A stretch of 64,000 bases of DNA from Rhodococcoides fascians NBRC 12155 = LMG 3623 (GTDB lineage Bacteria; Actinomycetota; Actinomycetes; Mycobacteriales; Mycobacteriaceae), in assembly GCF_001894785.1 (NCBI RefSeq), contig NZ_BCWW01000001.1, positions 434,001 to 498,000 of the forward strand. Direction: 5' to 3'. A program made the translations under genes and the position numbers. Under the pieces are notes generated by a model. That model ran no database searches and was not told the DNA's origin. It saw nothing but the letters and a program-made list of their open reading frames with translations. Below are positions 18,946-28,062 of the stretch, piece after piece (position 1 is the first letter of the stretch; the number at the start of each line of letters is the position of its first letter).

Positions 18946-18990
18946 CGTACTCGGCCTGCGGCCGCGGTCTCGATCCGGCGCGCGCAGCGA

Positions 18991-20949
18991 TTATGCAGTG
19001 CGTACGACCAGTGCGAAGGGCCCGATATCGGTCACCGTGAAGCGTGGATCCTCGAACAGTGACTCGGGGAAGGTGACGGTGTAGCGCCGCACATTCGGAT
19101 CGTTCGGGTAGACGTCCTCCGCCAGTCTCAAGGTGTAGCCGTCGGCGCCGCGGCGGAACAGGAAGGCGTCGGGGGCGCGCCACTGGCTGGTGTCGAGCGC
19201 CTCGATCATCTGGTCGGGAGTCTCGAGCTCGGTCCACCGCTCGATGGCGTCGGCCCGCTGATCGAACTGCGCCAGTGGATTGGCGTAGTGCGACGTCAGT
19301 CCTTGGAATCCGAAGTACGGGTAGTAGCTCAGGAACGAGGTGTCCGCAGTGAGCAAGACGGTTTCGTCGCGCGGTCGACCGGTCTGTTCGGTCAGGGCGT
19401 CGTCGACCTCGCGGTAGTACGAGACGGCGCTCGGCGGACGCATATCGGCACGGTTGCCATCACCGTCGGTGTCGGAGTACGCGACGGTGATCTCGCTCTG
19501 CAGTACCTGGGGGATGTTCTGCGCGAAGGCCATTGCGCCGATGGTCGCGACGACGACGGCAGCGATGCGGAACTTCGGGGGCTCGTTGATGGCCTGGTAG
19601 ATCGCGTGGCTGCCTTCGAGGAATCCGAAAACGCCTGCGCTGCCGAGCAATACGATGAGAACCGCTTCGAGTCGGAACGAGAGCAGTGTGGTGCCCGCAG
19701 CCGTGGCTGCCATCGACAGCAACGTCCACAGGTAGACCGCCACGACGCCGACTCCGAGTGCCTGTGCTCGACGCGACGACGAGAAACGTACTGCCACCCA
19801 TACCGTTCCGATGAGGCACAGAATGCCCATCATCGAGAACTCGAACATCGGGAACGGAAGCGTTGCACCGGATTCGGGCAGGTAGTGCAGTGCGGTGCCC
19901 GATGTGGACGGTGCGCCGCGGAGGAAGTCGACGAGATACGGCAGCCATACCGTCGCCGCTATGAGGCCCGAGATGACGGCGATCGCAGCCACTTTGATTG
20001 CGATGGGAATCAAGGCCCGCCAGGTCTTGCGCTCGCGGTAGGAGAGAACGGCGGCGAACAAGGCCATCAGCACGACGGTGAACGCGGCCAGACCCAGGTA
20101 CAGGGTGTAGAACGTCGCGGCCAGACCGAGGAACAGGCCGGTACCGATTACCGCTCCCCAGCCGCCTGCTGCGCGTCCCCCCGTGGGGATGAATGTCCCA
20201 TTCTTGCCGTCTGACCGACTGAATGCCACATTGATCCCGACGGGCCGATGCAACGCGCCCCAGGCCAGGAGCAATGCCGGGGCGAACAGCAGCACGATGA
20301 CGGCGCTGTAGGCCTCGGGGGAGGCGTAGGCGACGACCAATGCAGTCGTGACAGCGCTGACGGCGACAGCCCAGTCGCTGCGGATCAGGGCCTTCCACAG
20401 TACGAAAGCGACCACCGACGTGACGGCAAGCAGTCCGATTGCGTACGGCTTGAACACTTCCCAGCCGTCCATACCCAGCAGGTTGCCGACCCGTCCACCG
20501 AGCCAGAACCAACCGGCGGGGTAGAAGGGTGGGATGTCGGCGTACGTCATGTCGCGCAACGACGCCGAATCCGTCAGACGCGTCAGGTATTCGGTGCGAA
20601 ACTCCTGGTCGACGGAGATGCCGAACAGGTACAGCTTGGTTGCCGCCAAGGGCATTCCGAGGGTGACGGTGACGAAGCCGGACAGCCCGACCCACGCCGA
20701 GACTCGAGCGATCCACGGCCACTTGCGTATTCGGTACAGGCAGATCGACGACGCGAACAGAGCCGCGGCTACCACCTGGCCCAAAGTTGTCAGAGCGCGA
20801 GTGACGTTGGACGAGTTGAACGCCGGCCACTGAACCAGTGAGAAGGCGTACAGCCCGACCGTCGCCACCACGACTGCGACGAGCGCACCGAGAACGATCT
20901 CCCCGACGGCAGAGGCGGTTCTGCGAGCCGGTGCAACCCCGTCAGTCAT
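18991..20949 (-). CDS. aftA: AftA, galactan arabinofuranosyltransferase (priming)
   Basis: The 652-residue GT-C membrane protein transfers the first arabinofuranose from decaprenyl-phosphoryl-arabinose to galactan. The ATG at 20949 (MTDGVAPARRTAS) lies five bases after the dprE2 stop. The protein has about 11-13 TM segments. A loop after the early TMs holds ISVDQEFRTEYLTRLTDS and DIPPFYPAGWFWLGGR, typical of AftA, and the C-terminal domain is extracytoplasmic. Gene order dprE1-dprE2-aftA matches mycobacteria. An oddity is that residues about 237-254 (GINVAFSRSDGKNGTFIP) are encoded by a copy of the interspersed repeat, in frame, in a loop between TM segments. Confidence 0.93.
   Translation of the reverse strand: MTDGVAPARRTASAVGEIVLGALVAVVVATVGLYAFSLVQWPAFNSSNVTRALTTLGQVVAAALFASSICLYRIRKWPWIARVSAWVGLSGFVTVTLGMPLAATKLYLFGISVDQEFRTEYLTRLTDSASLRDMTYADIPPFYPAGWFWLGGRVGNLLGMDGWEVFKPYAIGLLAVTSVVAFVLWKALIRSDWAVAVSAVTTALVVAYASPEAYSAVIVLLFAPALLLAWGALHRPVGINVAFSRSDGKNGTFIPTGGRAAGGWGAVIGTGLFLGLAATFYTLYLGLAAFTVVLMALFAAVLSYRERKTWRALIPIAIKVAAIAVISGLIAATVWLPYLVDFLRGAPSTSGTALHYLPESGATLPFPMFEFSMMGILCLIGTVWVAVRFSSSRRAQALGVGVVAVYLWTLLSMAATAAGTTLLSFRLEAVLIVLLGSAGVFGFLEGSHAIYQAINEPPKFRIAAVVVATIGAMAFAQNIPQVLQSEITVAYSDTDGDGNRADMRPPSAVSYYREVDDALTEQTGRPRDETVLLTADTSFLSYYPYFGFQGLTSHYANPLAQFDQRADAIERWTELETPDQMIEALDTSQWRAPDAFLFRRGADGYTLRLAEDVYPNDPNVRRYTVTFPESLFEDPRFTVTDIGPFALVVRTA
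20186..20238 (-). repeat. Interspersed repeat, copy B, inside the aftA coding region
   Basis: The strand opposite to aftA reads GATGAATGTCCCATTC, then TTGCCGTCTGACCGACT, then GAATGCCACATTGATCCC, matching the three copies near 7.9-9.2 kb. It contains two small palindromes (GAATGTCCCATTC and AATGCCACATT) about 31 bases apart. The aftA frame passes through it without a stop and adds about 17 residues. Confidence 0.8.
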
Positions 20950-20954
20950 CGAGA

Positions 20955-21719
20955 TCAGATGGGCAGCTTGCGGAAGATCGGCCGCGGCACGTGTCGCAGC
21001 ACCATCATCACCAGACGCCACGGTGCGGGAGTCCAGATGAGCGGGGTGCCCTTGCGCGATGCATTCACCGCGAGCTTCGCGATGACCTCCTTGTCGACGG
21101 TCATCGGCGCTTCCTTGACGTGGGCGCTGAACTTGGTGCGCACCATGCCCGGACGAACGACCGTGACCCGAGGACCGAACTCGCGCAACGCTTCTCCGAG
21201 TCCGAGGTAGAAACCGTCGAGACCGGCCTTGGTGGAGCCGTAGACGAAGTTCGAGCGACGGACCCGCTCGCCTGCCACCGAGGACATGACGATGATGCGG
21301 CCGTACGCCTGCGCCTTCATCTTCTCGCCCAGCAGTACGCCGACCGACACGGATGCGGTGTAGTTGATGTTCGCGGCCAGGACGGCCTTGCGCTGGTCCT
21401 GCCAGAGCTGCTCGGCATCGAAGTCGACGGCGAAGGCGACGATCGCGACGTCGACGTCACCCTTGGCCCAGGCCGCGTCGATGACCTTCGGATGCGACGC
21501 GGTGTCGAGTGCGTCGAAGTCGATGACGTCCACGGACTTCGCGCCCTTGGCGGTCAGCTGTGCAACGGCACTCTCGCGCAGCGGATCGTTGGGCAGCGCA
21601 GCGAGAACGACGCGTGCCGGAGACTTCGACAGGTACTCCTCGGTGATCGCGAGACCGATCTCGCTGGTGCCACCCAGAACGAGAATCGTCTGTGGGTTAC
21701 CTACGGCGTCTATCGTCAC
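20955..21719 (-). CDS. dprE2: DprE2, decaprenylphosphoryl-2-keto-ribose reductase
   Basis: The 254-residue short-chain dehydrogenase completes epimerisation of decaprenyl-phosphoryl-ribose to -arabinose by reducing the 2-keto intermediate made by DprE1. The start is a GTG at 21719 (reading [20 protein letters not shown]) that overlaps the dprE1 stop in a GTGA, indicating coupling. Seen are the Rossmann nucleotide site ([12 protein letters not shown]), the catalytic Ser region (VMSSVAG) and YGSTKAG (Tyr and Lys four apart). An ATG-led extension upstream would lie wholly within dprE1 and is not supported. Confidence 0.95.
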   Translation of the reverse strand: MTIDAVGNPQTILVLGGTSEIGLAITEEYLSKSPARVVLAALPNDPLRESAVAQLTAKGAKSVDVIDFDALDTASHPKVIDAAWAKGDVDVAIVAFAVDFDAEQLWQDQRKAVLAANINYTASVSVGVLLGEKMKAQAYGRIIVMSSVAGERVRRSNFVYGSTKAGLDGFYLGLGEALREFGPRVTVVRPGMVRTKFSAHVKEAPMTVDKEVIAKLAVNASRKGTPLIWTPAPWRLVMMVLRHVPRPIFRKLPI

Positions 21720-23167
21720 AGCAGCTCCAGCCTTCTGGCCATATCGGAGGCGAAAACGCCTGTGGGGTCTACAGATCGACGAACCTTGATCCATTCGTCG
21801 ATCCGCGGGTACATCGAGTGGAACGTCTCGGCGTCGGTGCGCGAATCCTTCGCGGTGTACAGACGACCGCCGAACTCGAGCACACGCTTGTCGAGTTCGC
21901 GGACGAACTCGTTCAGGCCCGGCTTGATCGGGAAGTCCACGCAGATGTTCCAGCCTGGAATCGGAAAGCTCAGTGGCGCTTTGTTTCCCGGCCCGAACAG
22001 CTTGAACACGTTGAGGAACGAGTAGTGCCCCGACTTCTGGATGTCGACGATGATCTTCTTGAACTCGTCGACGGCCTCCGGCGGCACCACGAACTGGTAC
22101 TGCAGAAATCCCTTGGAGCCGTAGGCGCGGTTCCACTCACTGAACATGTCGAGTGGGTGGTAGAACGCTGTCAGGGACTGAACCTTGTTCCGATAGTTGC
22201 CGGCCTTGCGGTACCAGGCCTCGCCGACGGCGGAGAACGTGTACTTGTTGGCGAGCCCGTTCGGAAAGATATCGGGGAACTTCACGAGCGGCTTGGCGTT
22301 GAAGCGCAGCGGATCCTTCTGCAGCTTCTCGGGAAGCTGGTCGAGGCGCGCCAACGATCCACGTGAGAGAGCTGCGCGGCCGAGCTTGGGGGGCGGAGCG
22401 ACGGCGTCGAACCAGGCGCTCGAGTAGTCGTAGTTGTTCTCACTGCCGTCGCTGTGCAGGGCAATGGTCTCGTCGAGGGTGCTGGTGACGTCGCCGTCGG
22501 CGATGAAGTAGGCCGTTTCCGTGGGCGTCATCTCGATCGTCGCGCGCAGGATGATGCCGGTCAGGCCGTTGCCGCCGACCGTCGCCCAGAAGAGCTTGGC
22601 GTTCTTGCCCGTCGGCGTCAGGTGGCGGATCTGACCGTCCGCGGTGAGCAGTTCCATCGAGCGGACGTGGTTACCGAAGCTGCCCGCGCTGTGGTGGTTC
22701 TTGCCGTGGATGTCCGTGCCGATCGCTCCACCGATGGTGACCTGACGGGTACCAGGAAGCACCGGAACCCACAGACCGAACGGCAGTGCAGCACGCATCA
22801 GTTGGTCGAGGTTGACGCCACCGTCGACGTCGACGATGCGCGTCGACGCGTCGATGCTGTGAATGCCGTTGAGGGCATTCATGTCGATGACGAGTCCGCC
22901 GGAGTTCTGCGCGTTGTCGCCGTAGGAGCGGCCGAGGCCGCGGGCGATGACGCCGCGTCGGAGGTAAGCCGGCTTGGAGTCGTTCTGCTCGGCGACCTGC
23001 TTGACCGCGTTCGCGATGAGCTCGGGGTCGGAGGTCGAGAGCACCTCGCCGGTGGAGGGCGCAGTGCGGCCCCAACCAGTGAGTGTGCGGGTCTGCGTGG
23101 GTAGCGGCGCAGTGTTCCCGGCCTGTGGTTCCAGGGGGAAGAGTGCGTCGTCGGCTGTCGTGGACAT
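21716..23167 (-). CDS. dprE1: DprE1, decaprenylphosphoryl-ribose 2-oxidase
   Basis: The 483-residue VAO-type flavoenzyme oxidises decaprenyl-phosphoryl-ribose at C2, the first step to the arabinose donor used by AftA and the Emb proteins. The FAD-binding half has [17 protein letters not shown], the DGGVNLDQL segment and the [21 protein letters not shown] motif. The C-terminal half has the substrate Lys/Tyr region and [10 protein letters not shown]. The Cys here (C409) is the residue that benzothiazinones modify in mycobacteria (C387), so the target is conserved. It is the first gene of dprE1-dprE2-aftA and is divergent from a GtrA gene 35 bases away, so the intervening DNA must hold both promoters. 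Confidence 0.97.
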   Translation of the reverse strand: MSTTADDALFPLEPQAGNTAPLPTQTRTLTGWGRTAPSTGEVLSTSDPELIANAVKQVAEQNDSKPAYLRRGVIARGLGRSYGDNAQNSGGLVIDMNALNGIHSIDASTRIVDVDGGVNLDQLMRAALPFGLWVPVLPGTRQVTIGGAIGTDIHGKNHHSAGSFGNHVRSMELLTADGQIRHLTPTGKNAKLFWATVGGNGLTGIILRATIEMTPTETAYFIADGDVTSTLDETIALHSDGSENNYDYSSAWFDAVAPPPKLGRAALSRGSLARLDQLPEKLQKDPLRFNAKPLVKFPDIFPNGLANKYTFSAVGEAWYRKAGNYRNKVQSLTAFYHPLDMFSEWNRAYGSKGFLQYQFVVPPEAVDEFKKIIVDIQKSGHYSFLNVFKLFGPGNKAPLSFPIPGWNICVDFPIKPGLNEFVRELDKRVLEFGGRLYTAKDSRTDAETFHSMYPRIDEWIKVRRSVDPTGVFASDMARRLELL

Positions 23168-23202
23168 CGCTCAAGAGGGTACCCGCATTGCGATAGCAGC
23201 TA

Positions 23203-23733
23203 ATGTCAGTCCTCGTGTCCACCCCTGATCGCTCCATCGAAGACGGCTCCGGGAACGACGACTGGTCGCCCGAGGACGACGAGCTGCAGCATCACGTCCC
23301 GCTGCCCGTCGAGCTGCCACTGACCGAGAACATCGCCGACGCGGCCCTCGATCTCAAGACGCAGGTGGTGCGGTTCTTGGCGACGGGTGTGCTGTCGGCG
23401 ATCGTCGATCAAGGCGTCAATCTGATCCTGCATTTCGTGTTCGGCGTCGGGGTGACTCTGGCCAAGGCGATCGGGTTCGTGCTCGGCACCACCACGGCGT
23501 ATCTGATCAACCGTCGGTGGACGTTCAACGCGGCACCGTCCCGGGCCCGGTTCCTCGCCGTCGTCGCACTGTACGGGGTCACCTTCGCCGTCCAGGTCGG
23601 CATCTACACCTGGCTCTACCAGGTTCTTCCCGACGGCTTCTGGTACGCCAACGTGGCTTTCGTCGTCGCGCAGGGAACGGCGACGGTCATCAACTTCCTG
23701 GTGCAGCGGTTCGTGATCTTCAAAATTCGGTAA
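23203..23733 (+). CDS. GtrA-family membrane protein (Rv3789-like)
   Basis: The product has 176 residues from the ATG at 23203; a GTG at 23215 is an alternative start, and neither has a strong ribosome-binding site. An acidic N-terminal tail of about 50 residues is followed by four TM segments with the GtrA signature (GTTTAYLINRRWTFN, then a late FLVQRFVIFK). GtrA proteins are small membrane proteins of polyprenyl-phosphate-sugar pathways. The mycobacterial counterpart Rv3789 lies next to dprE1 and has been proposed to flip decaprenyl-phosphoryl-arabinose or to anchor arabinogalactan enzymes. Here it is divergent from dprE1 instead of co-directional. Confidence 0.88.
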   Translation: MSVLVSTPDRSIEDGSGNDDWSPEDDELQHHVPLPVELPLTENIADAALDLKTQVVRFLATGVLSAIVDQGVNLILHFVFGVGVTLAKAIGFVLGTTTAYLINRRWTFNAAPSRARFLAVVALYGVTFAVQVGIYTWLYQVLPDGFWYANVAFVVAQGTATVINFLVQRFVIFKIR

Positions 23734-23789
23734 CTGTTGTGGGGCGCTGAGTTTCCTTGATCCCGGGCCGAAGTCCTGGTTCAATATGG

Positions 23790-23902
23790 CCTCAGGAGGG
23801 GAGTATCCCCCAGCAGCATCGTCGTCACCACGGCCCGGCAATCCGGGCCCGGCGAGCGGCCCACGTCGGGCGGGAGAGACCTCCAGTTCACAGAACTGGA
23901 GG
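23790..23902 (+). promoter_or_regulatory. yybP-ykoY (manganese) riboswitch with SD-sequestering hairpin
   Basis: The leader of the TerC gene contains the conserved yybP-ykoY pieces: GGAGGGGAGTAT near 23795-23806 and GGGAGAGACC near 23872-23881, with GC-rich arms between. The 5' GGAGG (23795-23799) can pair with CCTCC (23880-23884) to close the aptamer. The same CCTCC is the left arm of a perfect 10-bp hairpin, CCTCCAGTTC (23880-23889) / GAACTGGAGG (23893-23902). The right arm of that hairpin is the ribosome-binding site, five bases before the ATG at 23908. The two pairings exclude each other, so metal binding should free the SD and switch translation on. The family is known to sense Mn2+ and to control TerC/MntP-type exporters. 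Confidence 0.85.
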
Positions 23903-23907
23903 TTGTC

Positions 23908-24936
23908 ATGTCCGTTCCATTTTGGGCTTGGGTGGCAGTACTCGGCTTCATCGTCGCCATGCTTGCGGTCGATTTGTTCGCCCATCGGCGAGCACACGTC
24001 ATCGGAGTGCGCGAAGCGGCTGTCTGGTCCGGTATCTGGGTCGCTTTCGGCGTTGGATTCGGAGTACTGATCTGGGCCACCGCCGGTGCCGAGTTCGGCC
24101 AGCAGTACTTCGCCGGCTACCTGATCGAGAAGTCGCTGGCGGTCGACAACGTGTTCGTGTGGGCCATCATCTTCACGTATTTCGCGGTGCCCAGGGAGTT
24201 GCAACACCGCGTCCTGTTCTTCGGCGTACTCGGTGCGCTGGTCTTTCGTGGCATCTTCATCGCCGGGGGATCTGCCCTCATCGCCAGCTTCAGCGCGGTG
24301 CTCTACCTCTTCGCTGCCTTCTTGATCTTCACCGGATACCGCATGGTGCGTCAGCGCAACGAGCATCTCGATCCCGAACAGTCTCGTACGCTGCGGTTCT
24401 TCCGTCGCTACGTTCCCATGACCGACGCGTTCTACGGGCAGAAGTTCGTGGTGCGCATCGGGGGCGTTGCGTTGGCCACTCCGCTGTTGGCGGTGCTGGT
24501 CCTCGTCGAAGTCACCGACATCGTCTTCGCTGTCGATTCCATCCCGGCGATCTTCGCCGTCACCGACATCCCCTTCCTGGTGTTCACCGCCAACGCATTC
24601 GCCATTCTCGGACTGCGGGCGATGTACTTTCTGCTCGCGGACCTGATGCACCGATTCGTGTACCTGAAGGTGGGACTGGCGTTGGTCCTCATCTGGGTCG
24701 GCATCAAGATGGCACTCAAGGTCGACGTGTTCTACATCCCCACCGCCGTCTCGCTCGGTGTCATCTCGTCGATTCTCGCGATCTCCGTGATACTCAGTTT
24801 GCGAGCCACCCGAGGGCAGGATGCGCACCCGCAGGTCGACCAGTCGGCGTCTCCGTTCCGGACGGCGACGGAAACGGAACTTGCTGCGGCTCAACCTTTG
24901 TGGAGCACGCGCGGTCGACGGAAAGACCGTCTGTAG
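23908..24936 (+). CDS. TerC-family integral membrane protein (probable Mn2+ exporter)
   Basis: The 342-residue polytopic protein has eight or nine TM segments. TerC hallmarks include an early intramembrane Asp (MLAVDLFAH), the motif YLIEKSLAVDNVFVWAIIF and the repeat-related LVEVTDIVFAVDSIPAIFAVT. A large cytoplasmic loop lies between, and a hydrophilic tail of about 40 residues ends the protein. TerC/Alx proteins export manganese, in part to load extracytoplasmic enzymes. The upstream yybP-ykoY riboswitch supports Mn2+ as the cargo. Several cell-wall glycosyltransferases nearby need divalent metals, but any functional tie is inference. A strong two-way terminator follows. Confidence 0.9.
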   Translation: MSVPFWAWVAVLGFIVAMLAVDLFAHRRAHVIGVREAAVWSGIWVAFGVGFGVLIWATAGAEFGQQYFAGYLIEKSLAVDNVFVWAIIFTYFAVPRELQHRVLFFGVLGALVFRGIFIAGGSALIASFSAVLYLFAAFLIFTGYRMVRQRNEHLDPEQSRTLRFFRRYVPMTDAFYGQKFVVRIGGVALATPLLAVLVLVEVTDIVFAVDSIPAIFAVTDIPFLVFTANAFAILGLRAMYFLLADLMHRFVYLKVGLALVLIWVGIKMALKVDVFYIPTAVSLGVISSILAISVILSLRATRGQDAHPQVDQSASPFRTATETELAAAQPLWSTRGRRKDRL

Positions 24937-24949
24937 CCTTCGCATCGGG

Positions 24950-24989
24950 TGTTGGGGCGACGCCGCACAACCGCGGTGTCGCCCCAACA
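24950..24989. terminator. Bidirectional hairpin between terC-like gene and rmlC
   Basis: TGTTGGGGCGACGCCGC pairs with GCGGTGTCGCCCCAACA across a four-base loop. The 17-base arms differ by one wobble pair. It lies between two convergent stops (24936 and 24999). Confidence 0.85.
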
Positions 24990-24998
24990 ACGACCAAC

Positions 24999-25580
24999 TC
25001 AGAAGGTGGGCAGGTTTCCTGCTTCGAGGGCTTCGGTGAGGGTGGGGGCGGCTTTGTCTTTGGCGGAGAGCTCGTAGGTGAGAGGCGATCCGTCGCGGCC
25101 GGTGGTGGGCCAGTCGATGCCCAGGGCGGGGTCGAGGGGGTTGATGTCGCGGTCCAGTGCCGGGGTGTATTCGAGGCCGCACAGGTACATGACGGTGGAG
25201 TTGTCTTTCAACGACAAGATGGCGTGCCCGAGGCCTTCGGAGAGGAACACTGCTTTGCGGTCGATGTCGTCGATCAGCACGCTGTCCCATTGCCCGAACG
25301 TCGGGGAGCCGACGCGTAGGTCGACGATGACGTCGAGGAACGCTCCGCGGGCGCAGGTGACGTATTTCGCTTGCCCGGGTGGGTTGGTGGTGAAGTGGAT
25401 TCCGCGCAGCACGCCGGCGGCGGAGACCGAGCAGTTCGCCTGCTTCAGATCCAGGGCTCGCCCGGTCGTTTCCTCGAAGAGACTCGCTTTGAACCATTCG
25501 AAGAACACGCCGCGGTCGTCGCCGAACTGGCGTGGGGTGTATTCGTAGGCGCCGGATATTTTCAGTTCACGAAAGGTCAT
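24999..25580 (-). CDS. rmlC: RmlC, dTDP-4-dehydrorhamnose 3,5-epimerase
   Basis: The 193-residue cupin epimerises dTDP-4-keto-6-deoxyglucose at C3 and C5 in the dTDP-L-rhamnose pathway that supplies the rhamnose linker of arabinogalactan. It carries [21 protein letters not shown] with the catalytic His, and [16 protein letters not shown], then SEGLGHAI. The ATG at 25580 overlaps the rmlA stop in an ATGA, so the two are translated together. The same frame is open for hundreds of codons upstream, but only antisense to rmlA. Length fits the family. Confidence 0.95.
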   Translation of the reverse strand: MTFRELKISGAYEYTPRQFGDDRGVFFEWFKASLFEETTGRALDLKQANCSVSAAGVLRGIHFTTNPPGQAKYVTCARGAFLDVIVDLRVGSPTFGQWDSVLIDDIDRKAVFLSEGLGHAILSLKDNSTVMYLCGLEYTPALDRDINPLDPALGIDWPTTGRDGSPLTYELSAKDKAAPTLTEALEAGNLPTF

Positions 25581-26449
25581 CTGTTTCCTCGGTCGATCAG
25601 GTCGAGCAGGTAGCGGCCGTAGCCGGATTTGACGAGTGTCTCGGCGCGGGCGCGTAGTTCGTCGTCGGTGATGAATCCTCGTCGCCAGGCGACTTCTTCG
25701 GGGGATCCGATCTTGAGTCCTTGGCGTTGTTCGATGGTGCGCACGTAGTTGGAGGCGTCGAGGAGGGAGTCGAAGGTGCCGGTGTCGAGCCAGGCGGTGC
25801 CGCGGGGCAGGACTTCGACCTGGAGGCGGCCGGCGTCGAGGTAGTGGCGGTTGACGTCGGTGATCTCGTATTCGCCGCGGGCGGAGGGTTGCAGGTCGCG
25901 GGCGATGGCGATGACGTCGTTGTCGTAGAAGTACAGGCCGGGGACGGCGTAGTTCGATTTCGGGGCGGCCGGTTTCTCCTCGAGGGAGATGGCTTTGCGG
26001 TTGTCGTCGAATTCGATGACGCCGTAGGCGGTGGGGTCGGAGACCTCGTAGGCGAAGACGGCTCCGCCGTCGATGGTGTCGAAGCGTGAGAGTTGGGTGC
26101 CCAGGCCGGGGCCGTAGAAGATGTTGTCGCCGAGCACCAGGGCGGCGGAGTCGGTGCCGATGTGCTCGGCTCCGAGGACGAAGGCTTGGGCGAGGCCGTT
26201 GGGTTCGTGTTGGACCTGGTAGGTCAAGGAGATGCCGAATTGGGAGCCGTCGCCGAGCAGGCGCGTGAATTGGTCGGCGTCCTGGGGTGTGGTGATGATG
26301 AGGATCTCGCGGATGCCGGCGAGGATCAGGGTCGAGAGTGGGTAGTAGATCATCGGTTTGTCGTAGACCGGGACCAGCTGTTTGCTCACTCCCATCGTGA
26401 TCGGATGAAGCCGTGAGCCCGTGCCGCCCGCCAGAATGATTCCCCGCAT
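25577..26449 (-). CDS. rmlA: RmlA, glucose-1-phosphate thymidylyltransferase
   Basis: The 290-residue nucleotidyltransferase makes dTDP-glucose from dTTP and glucose-1-phosphate, the first step to dTDP-rhamnose. Seen at the N-terminus are [20 protein letters not shown] and [15 protein letters not shown]; further on are [11 protein letters not shown], the sugar-binding region [17 protein letters not shown] and [22 protein letters not shown]. It is first in rmlA-rmlC, with four-base overlap. The rmlB gene lies 2.5 kb away on the other strand, with a T7SS-like cassette between; no rmlD is in the window. Confidence 0.97.
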   Translation of the reverse strand: MRGIILAGGTGSRLHPITMGVSKQLVPVYDKPMIYYPLSTLILAGIREILIITTPQDADQFTRLLGDGSQFGISLTYQVQHEPNGLAQAFVLGAEHIGTDSAALVLGDNIFYGPGLGTQLSRFDTIDGGAVFAYEVSDPTAYGVIEFDDNRKAISLEEKPAAPKSNYAVPGLYFYDNDVIAIARDLQPSARGEYEITDVNRHYLDAGRLQVEVLPRGTAWLDTGTFDSLLDASNYVRTIEQRQGLKIGSPEEVAWRRGFITDDELRARAETLVKSGYGRYLLDLIDRGNR

Positions 26450-26500
26450 GAGCCCGAAGTCTTCCAGACCCTCCGATCACCCGCTCGGTTGTGTCGGCCT

Positions 26501-26857
26501 TCACTCCCACGGGATTCGATAGGGCTGAGACGGGGCTTCGGTCGTCGATGTCGGCCATTCCGACGGCCACACGATCAGCGGATCGGCTGTGAGCTCGTCC
26601 ACCTCCGGAGGCAGCGGATTCGCGTCCACCTGGATTCGTTCCCAACTGCATTCACCCGACGCGACGCGGCGTGCGTAGTGGATCAGGTCGGCCGACGCTC
26701 GCGGTGAGGACGCCACGCGGGCCAGTAGTTCCGTTGTGACGGTCCGGGTTTTCAGGTCTGCGTTCGAGGCGCGTGTACGCATGGCTTCGAGCTCTACGCA
26801 GGTTGCCATCAGTCGGTCGTAGGCAGCGCGGGCGTGCGGAGGCAGGGACTCGATCAT
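26501..26857 (-). CDS. Small protein of unknown function in the WXG/EspC-like cassette
   Basis: The 118-residue product starts at ATG 26857, overlapping the stop of the gene upstream in an ATGA. It is soluble and largely helical for the first 70 residues, with an Arg-rich stretch, then a Pro/Trp-rich tail ending in PYRIPWE. No domain is recognised. The coupling with the EspC/WXG-like gene suggests a dedicated partner (chaperone, immunity protein or structural component). The gene is real on the basis of codon use and overlap; its role is open. Confidence 0.65.
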   Translation of the reverse strand: MIESLPPHARAAYDRLMATCVELEAMRTRASNADLKTRTVTTELLARVASSPRASADLIHYARRVASGECSWERIQVDANPLPPEVDELTADPLIVWPSEWPTSTTEAPSQPYRIPWE

Positions 26858-28062
26858 GCGTCCCTCCATGGTTCGTCGCCGGTGCCGACGGAGAAGTCCT
26901 CGTCCGGTGTGTCGAGTACCGGTCGGATATCCGCGGTCTTGCCCGCTTCGACGGCTTGCTTGCCGTCGTCGAGGAGGTCGTTCAGCGGTCGCAGTGTGTC
27001 GTCGATCTGCTGGCCCACCTGGCCTTCGGGGTCGCCGAGCGCGTCGAGGAACCCGCCGAAGTCGTCGACCACCTGCTCGATCTTCACAATGAGATCCTTG
27101 GTCAGATCCATTGCCGTCAAGCATATTTCGATGATGCTCTCCACCTGCCATGCAGTGCCGACCACCGGCACTTTCTTGAGCACGACCTTCAACGCACCGC
27201 GGGCGTTGTCGAGGGCCACTTCGGACTCGAGCAATTCGACGATCTTGCGGACCACTGCCAGCGCTGCGCCACGAAGTTGCTCGGCGATGGCTGTACAGAT
27301 TGCGGCGATCGTTCGGCCGGCATGCCCTTCCCATCGCATTGCGGCGAGTTGTCGGTCGGCATAGTCGGTGAATGCCTGTGCGGCTGCACCGTTCCAGTGA
27401 CCGTCGACGCGACGTACTCCTGCAGCCAACGACTCGGCTGCGGCTTCCATGGCGTCGCCCGCAATCTGGTACGCCTGACCGATTCGACGGATTTCGTTCC
27501 AGTTGCCGGTGACAGGAATGGTCGCTTCGCGTAGCGGACTCCACCCGGAGAGTTCGAAGATCGTTCGGTCGATCTCGCCGAGCCACTCGGAGGCATCGGC
27601 GAGCACGTCGCGGATGTCGTCGATGGCGGGATTGGTTGGAGGATAATCGATTCCGTGAGGATGACCGTAGTCAGCGGCACCGTCGAATTCGTCTACATGC
27701 CCGGCCGCGGCGTGATCCGAACTCCCGCGGTCGCTGCCGGGTAGCGGTGGCACAGATGTGTGGGCGTTGAGCAGGTCGCAATTCTTTCGATCTTGATCGG
27801 CATACAACCAGGCAGCTTTGTTCAGCTCGGCCCCCATCTCGCCGCAGTTGGCCGACAGGTGAACGTGTCGGGTGCGGGTCATCTCTTGGAAGCGCGCGAT
27901 ATACGGACGCAGCTTCTTCAGAATCTCTCCGACCACGTTCTCGCCGAGGCCGGCGTTGTCGAGTAGATAGTGGTGACTGGCCAGGGTATCGGCACCGATG
28001 CGATCGAGAAGATTACCGAGACCGGCGATTTCGGATGTTTTCGCCGCGAGCTGTTCGGTCAT
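26854..28062 (-). CDS. Type VII secretion substrate-like protein (EspC-like plus WXG-like domains)
   Basis: In the 402-residue protein, residues 1-105 form a helical module ending in MGAELNKAAWLYADQDRKNCDLL, as in EspC-type (ESX-1 secretion-associated) proteins. Residues 150-260 form a second helical hairpin with DGHWNGAAAQAFTDYADRQL, which carries the W-x-G turn of WXG100-type proteins. A long helical region follows to about residue 330, including a hydrophobic stretch IIEICLTAMDLTKDLIV, then an acidic tail ending in EPWRDA. No toxin domain is obvious. Both neighbours overlap it by four bases. An ESX-exported effector or surface protein is the most economical reading; no ESX core genes are in the window. 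Confidence 0.6.
   Translation of the reverse strand: MTEQLAAKTSEIAGLGNLLDRIGADTLASHHYLLDNAGLGENVVGEILKKLRPYIARFQEMTRTRHVHLSANCGEMGAELNKAAWLYADQDRKNCDLLNAHTSVPPLPGSDRGSSDHAAAGHVDEFDGAADYGHPHGIDYPPTNPAIDDIRDVLADASEWLGEIDRTIFELSGWSPLREATIPVTGNWNEIRRIGQAYQIAGDAMEAAAESLAAGVRRVDGHWNGAAAQAFTDYADRQLAAMRWEGHAGRTIAAICTAIAEQLRGAALAVVRKIVELLESEVALDNARGALKVVLKKVPVVGTAWQVESIIEICLTAMDLTKDLIVKIEQVVDDFGGFLDALGDPEGQVGQQIDDTLRPLNDLLDDGKQAVEAGKTADIRPVLDTPDEDFSVGTGDEPWRDA

Noticed and set aside
23880..23902. The hairpin before terC as a factor-independent terminator.
   Set aside because: No U-tract follows; its right arm is the ribosome-binding site at normal spacing, so sequestration fits better.
23206..25497. 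A 763-codon minus-strand frame across gtrA, the riboswitch and terC.
   Set aside because: It is antisense to three supported genes, crosses the terminator hairpin, and reads as Arg/His/Asp-rich sequence with no domain.
24999..26651. rmlC frame extended to a 550-codon protein.
   Set aside because: The N-terminal 357 codons are antisense to rmlA and upstream genes. The ATG at 25580 overlapping the rmlA stop gives a normal-length RmlC.
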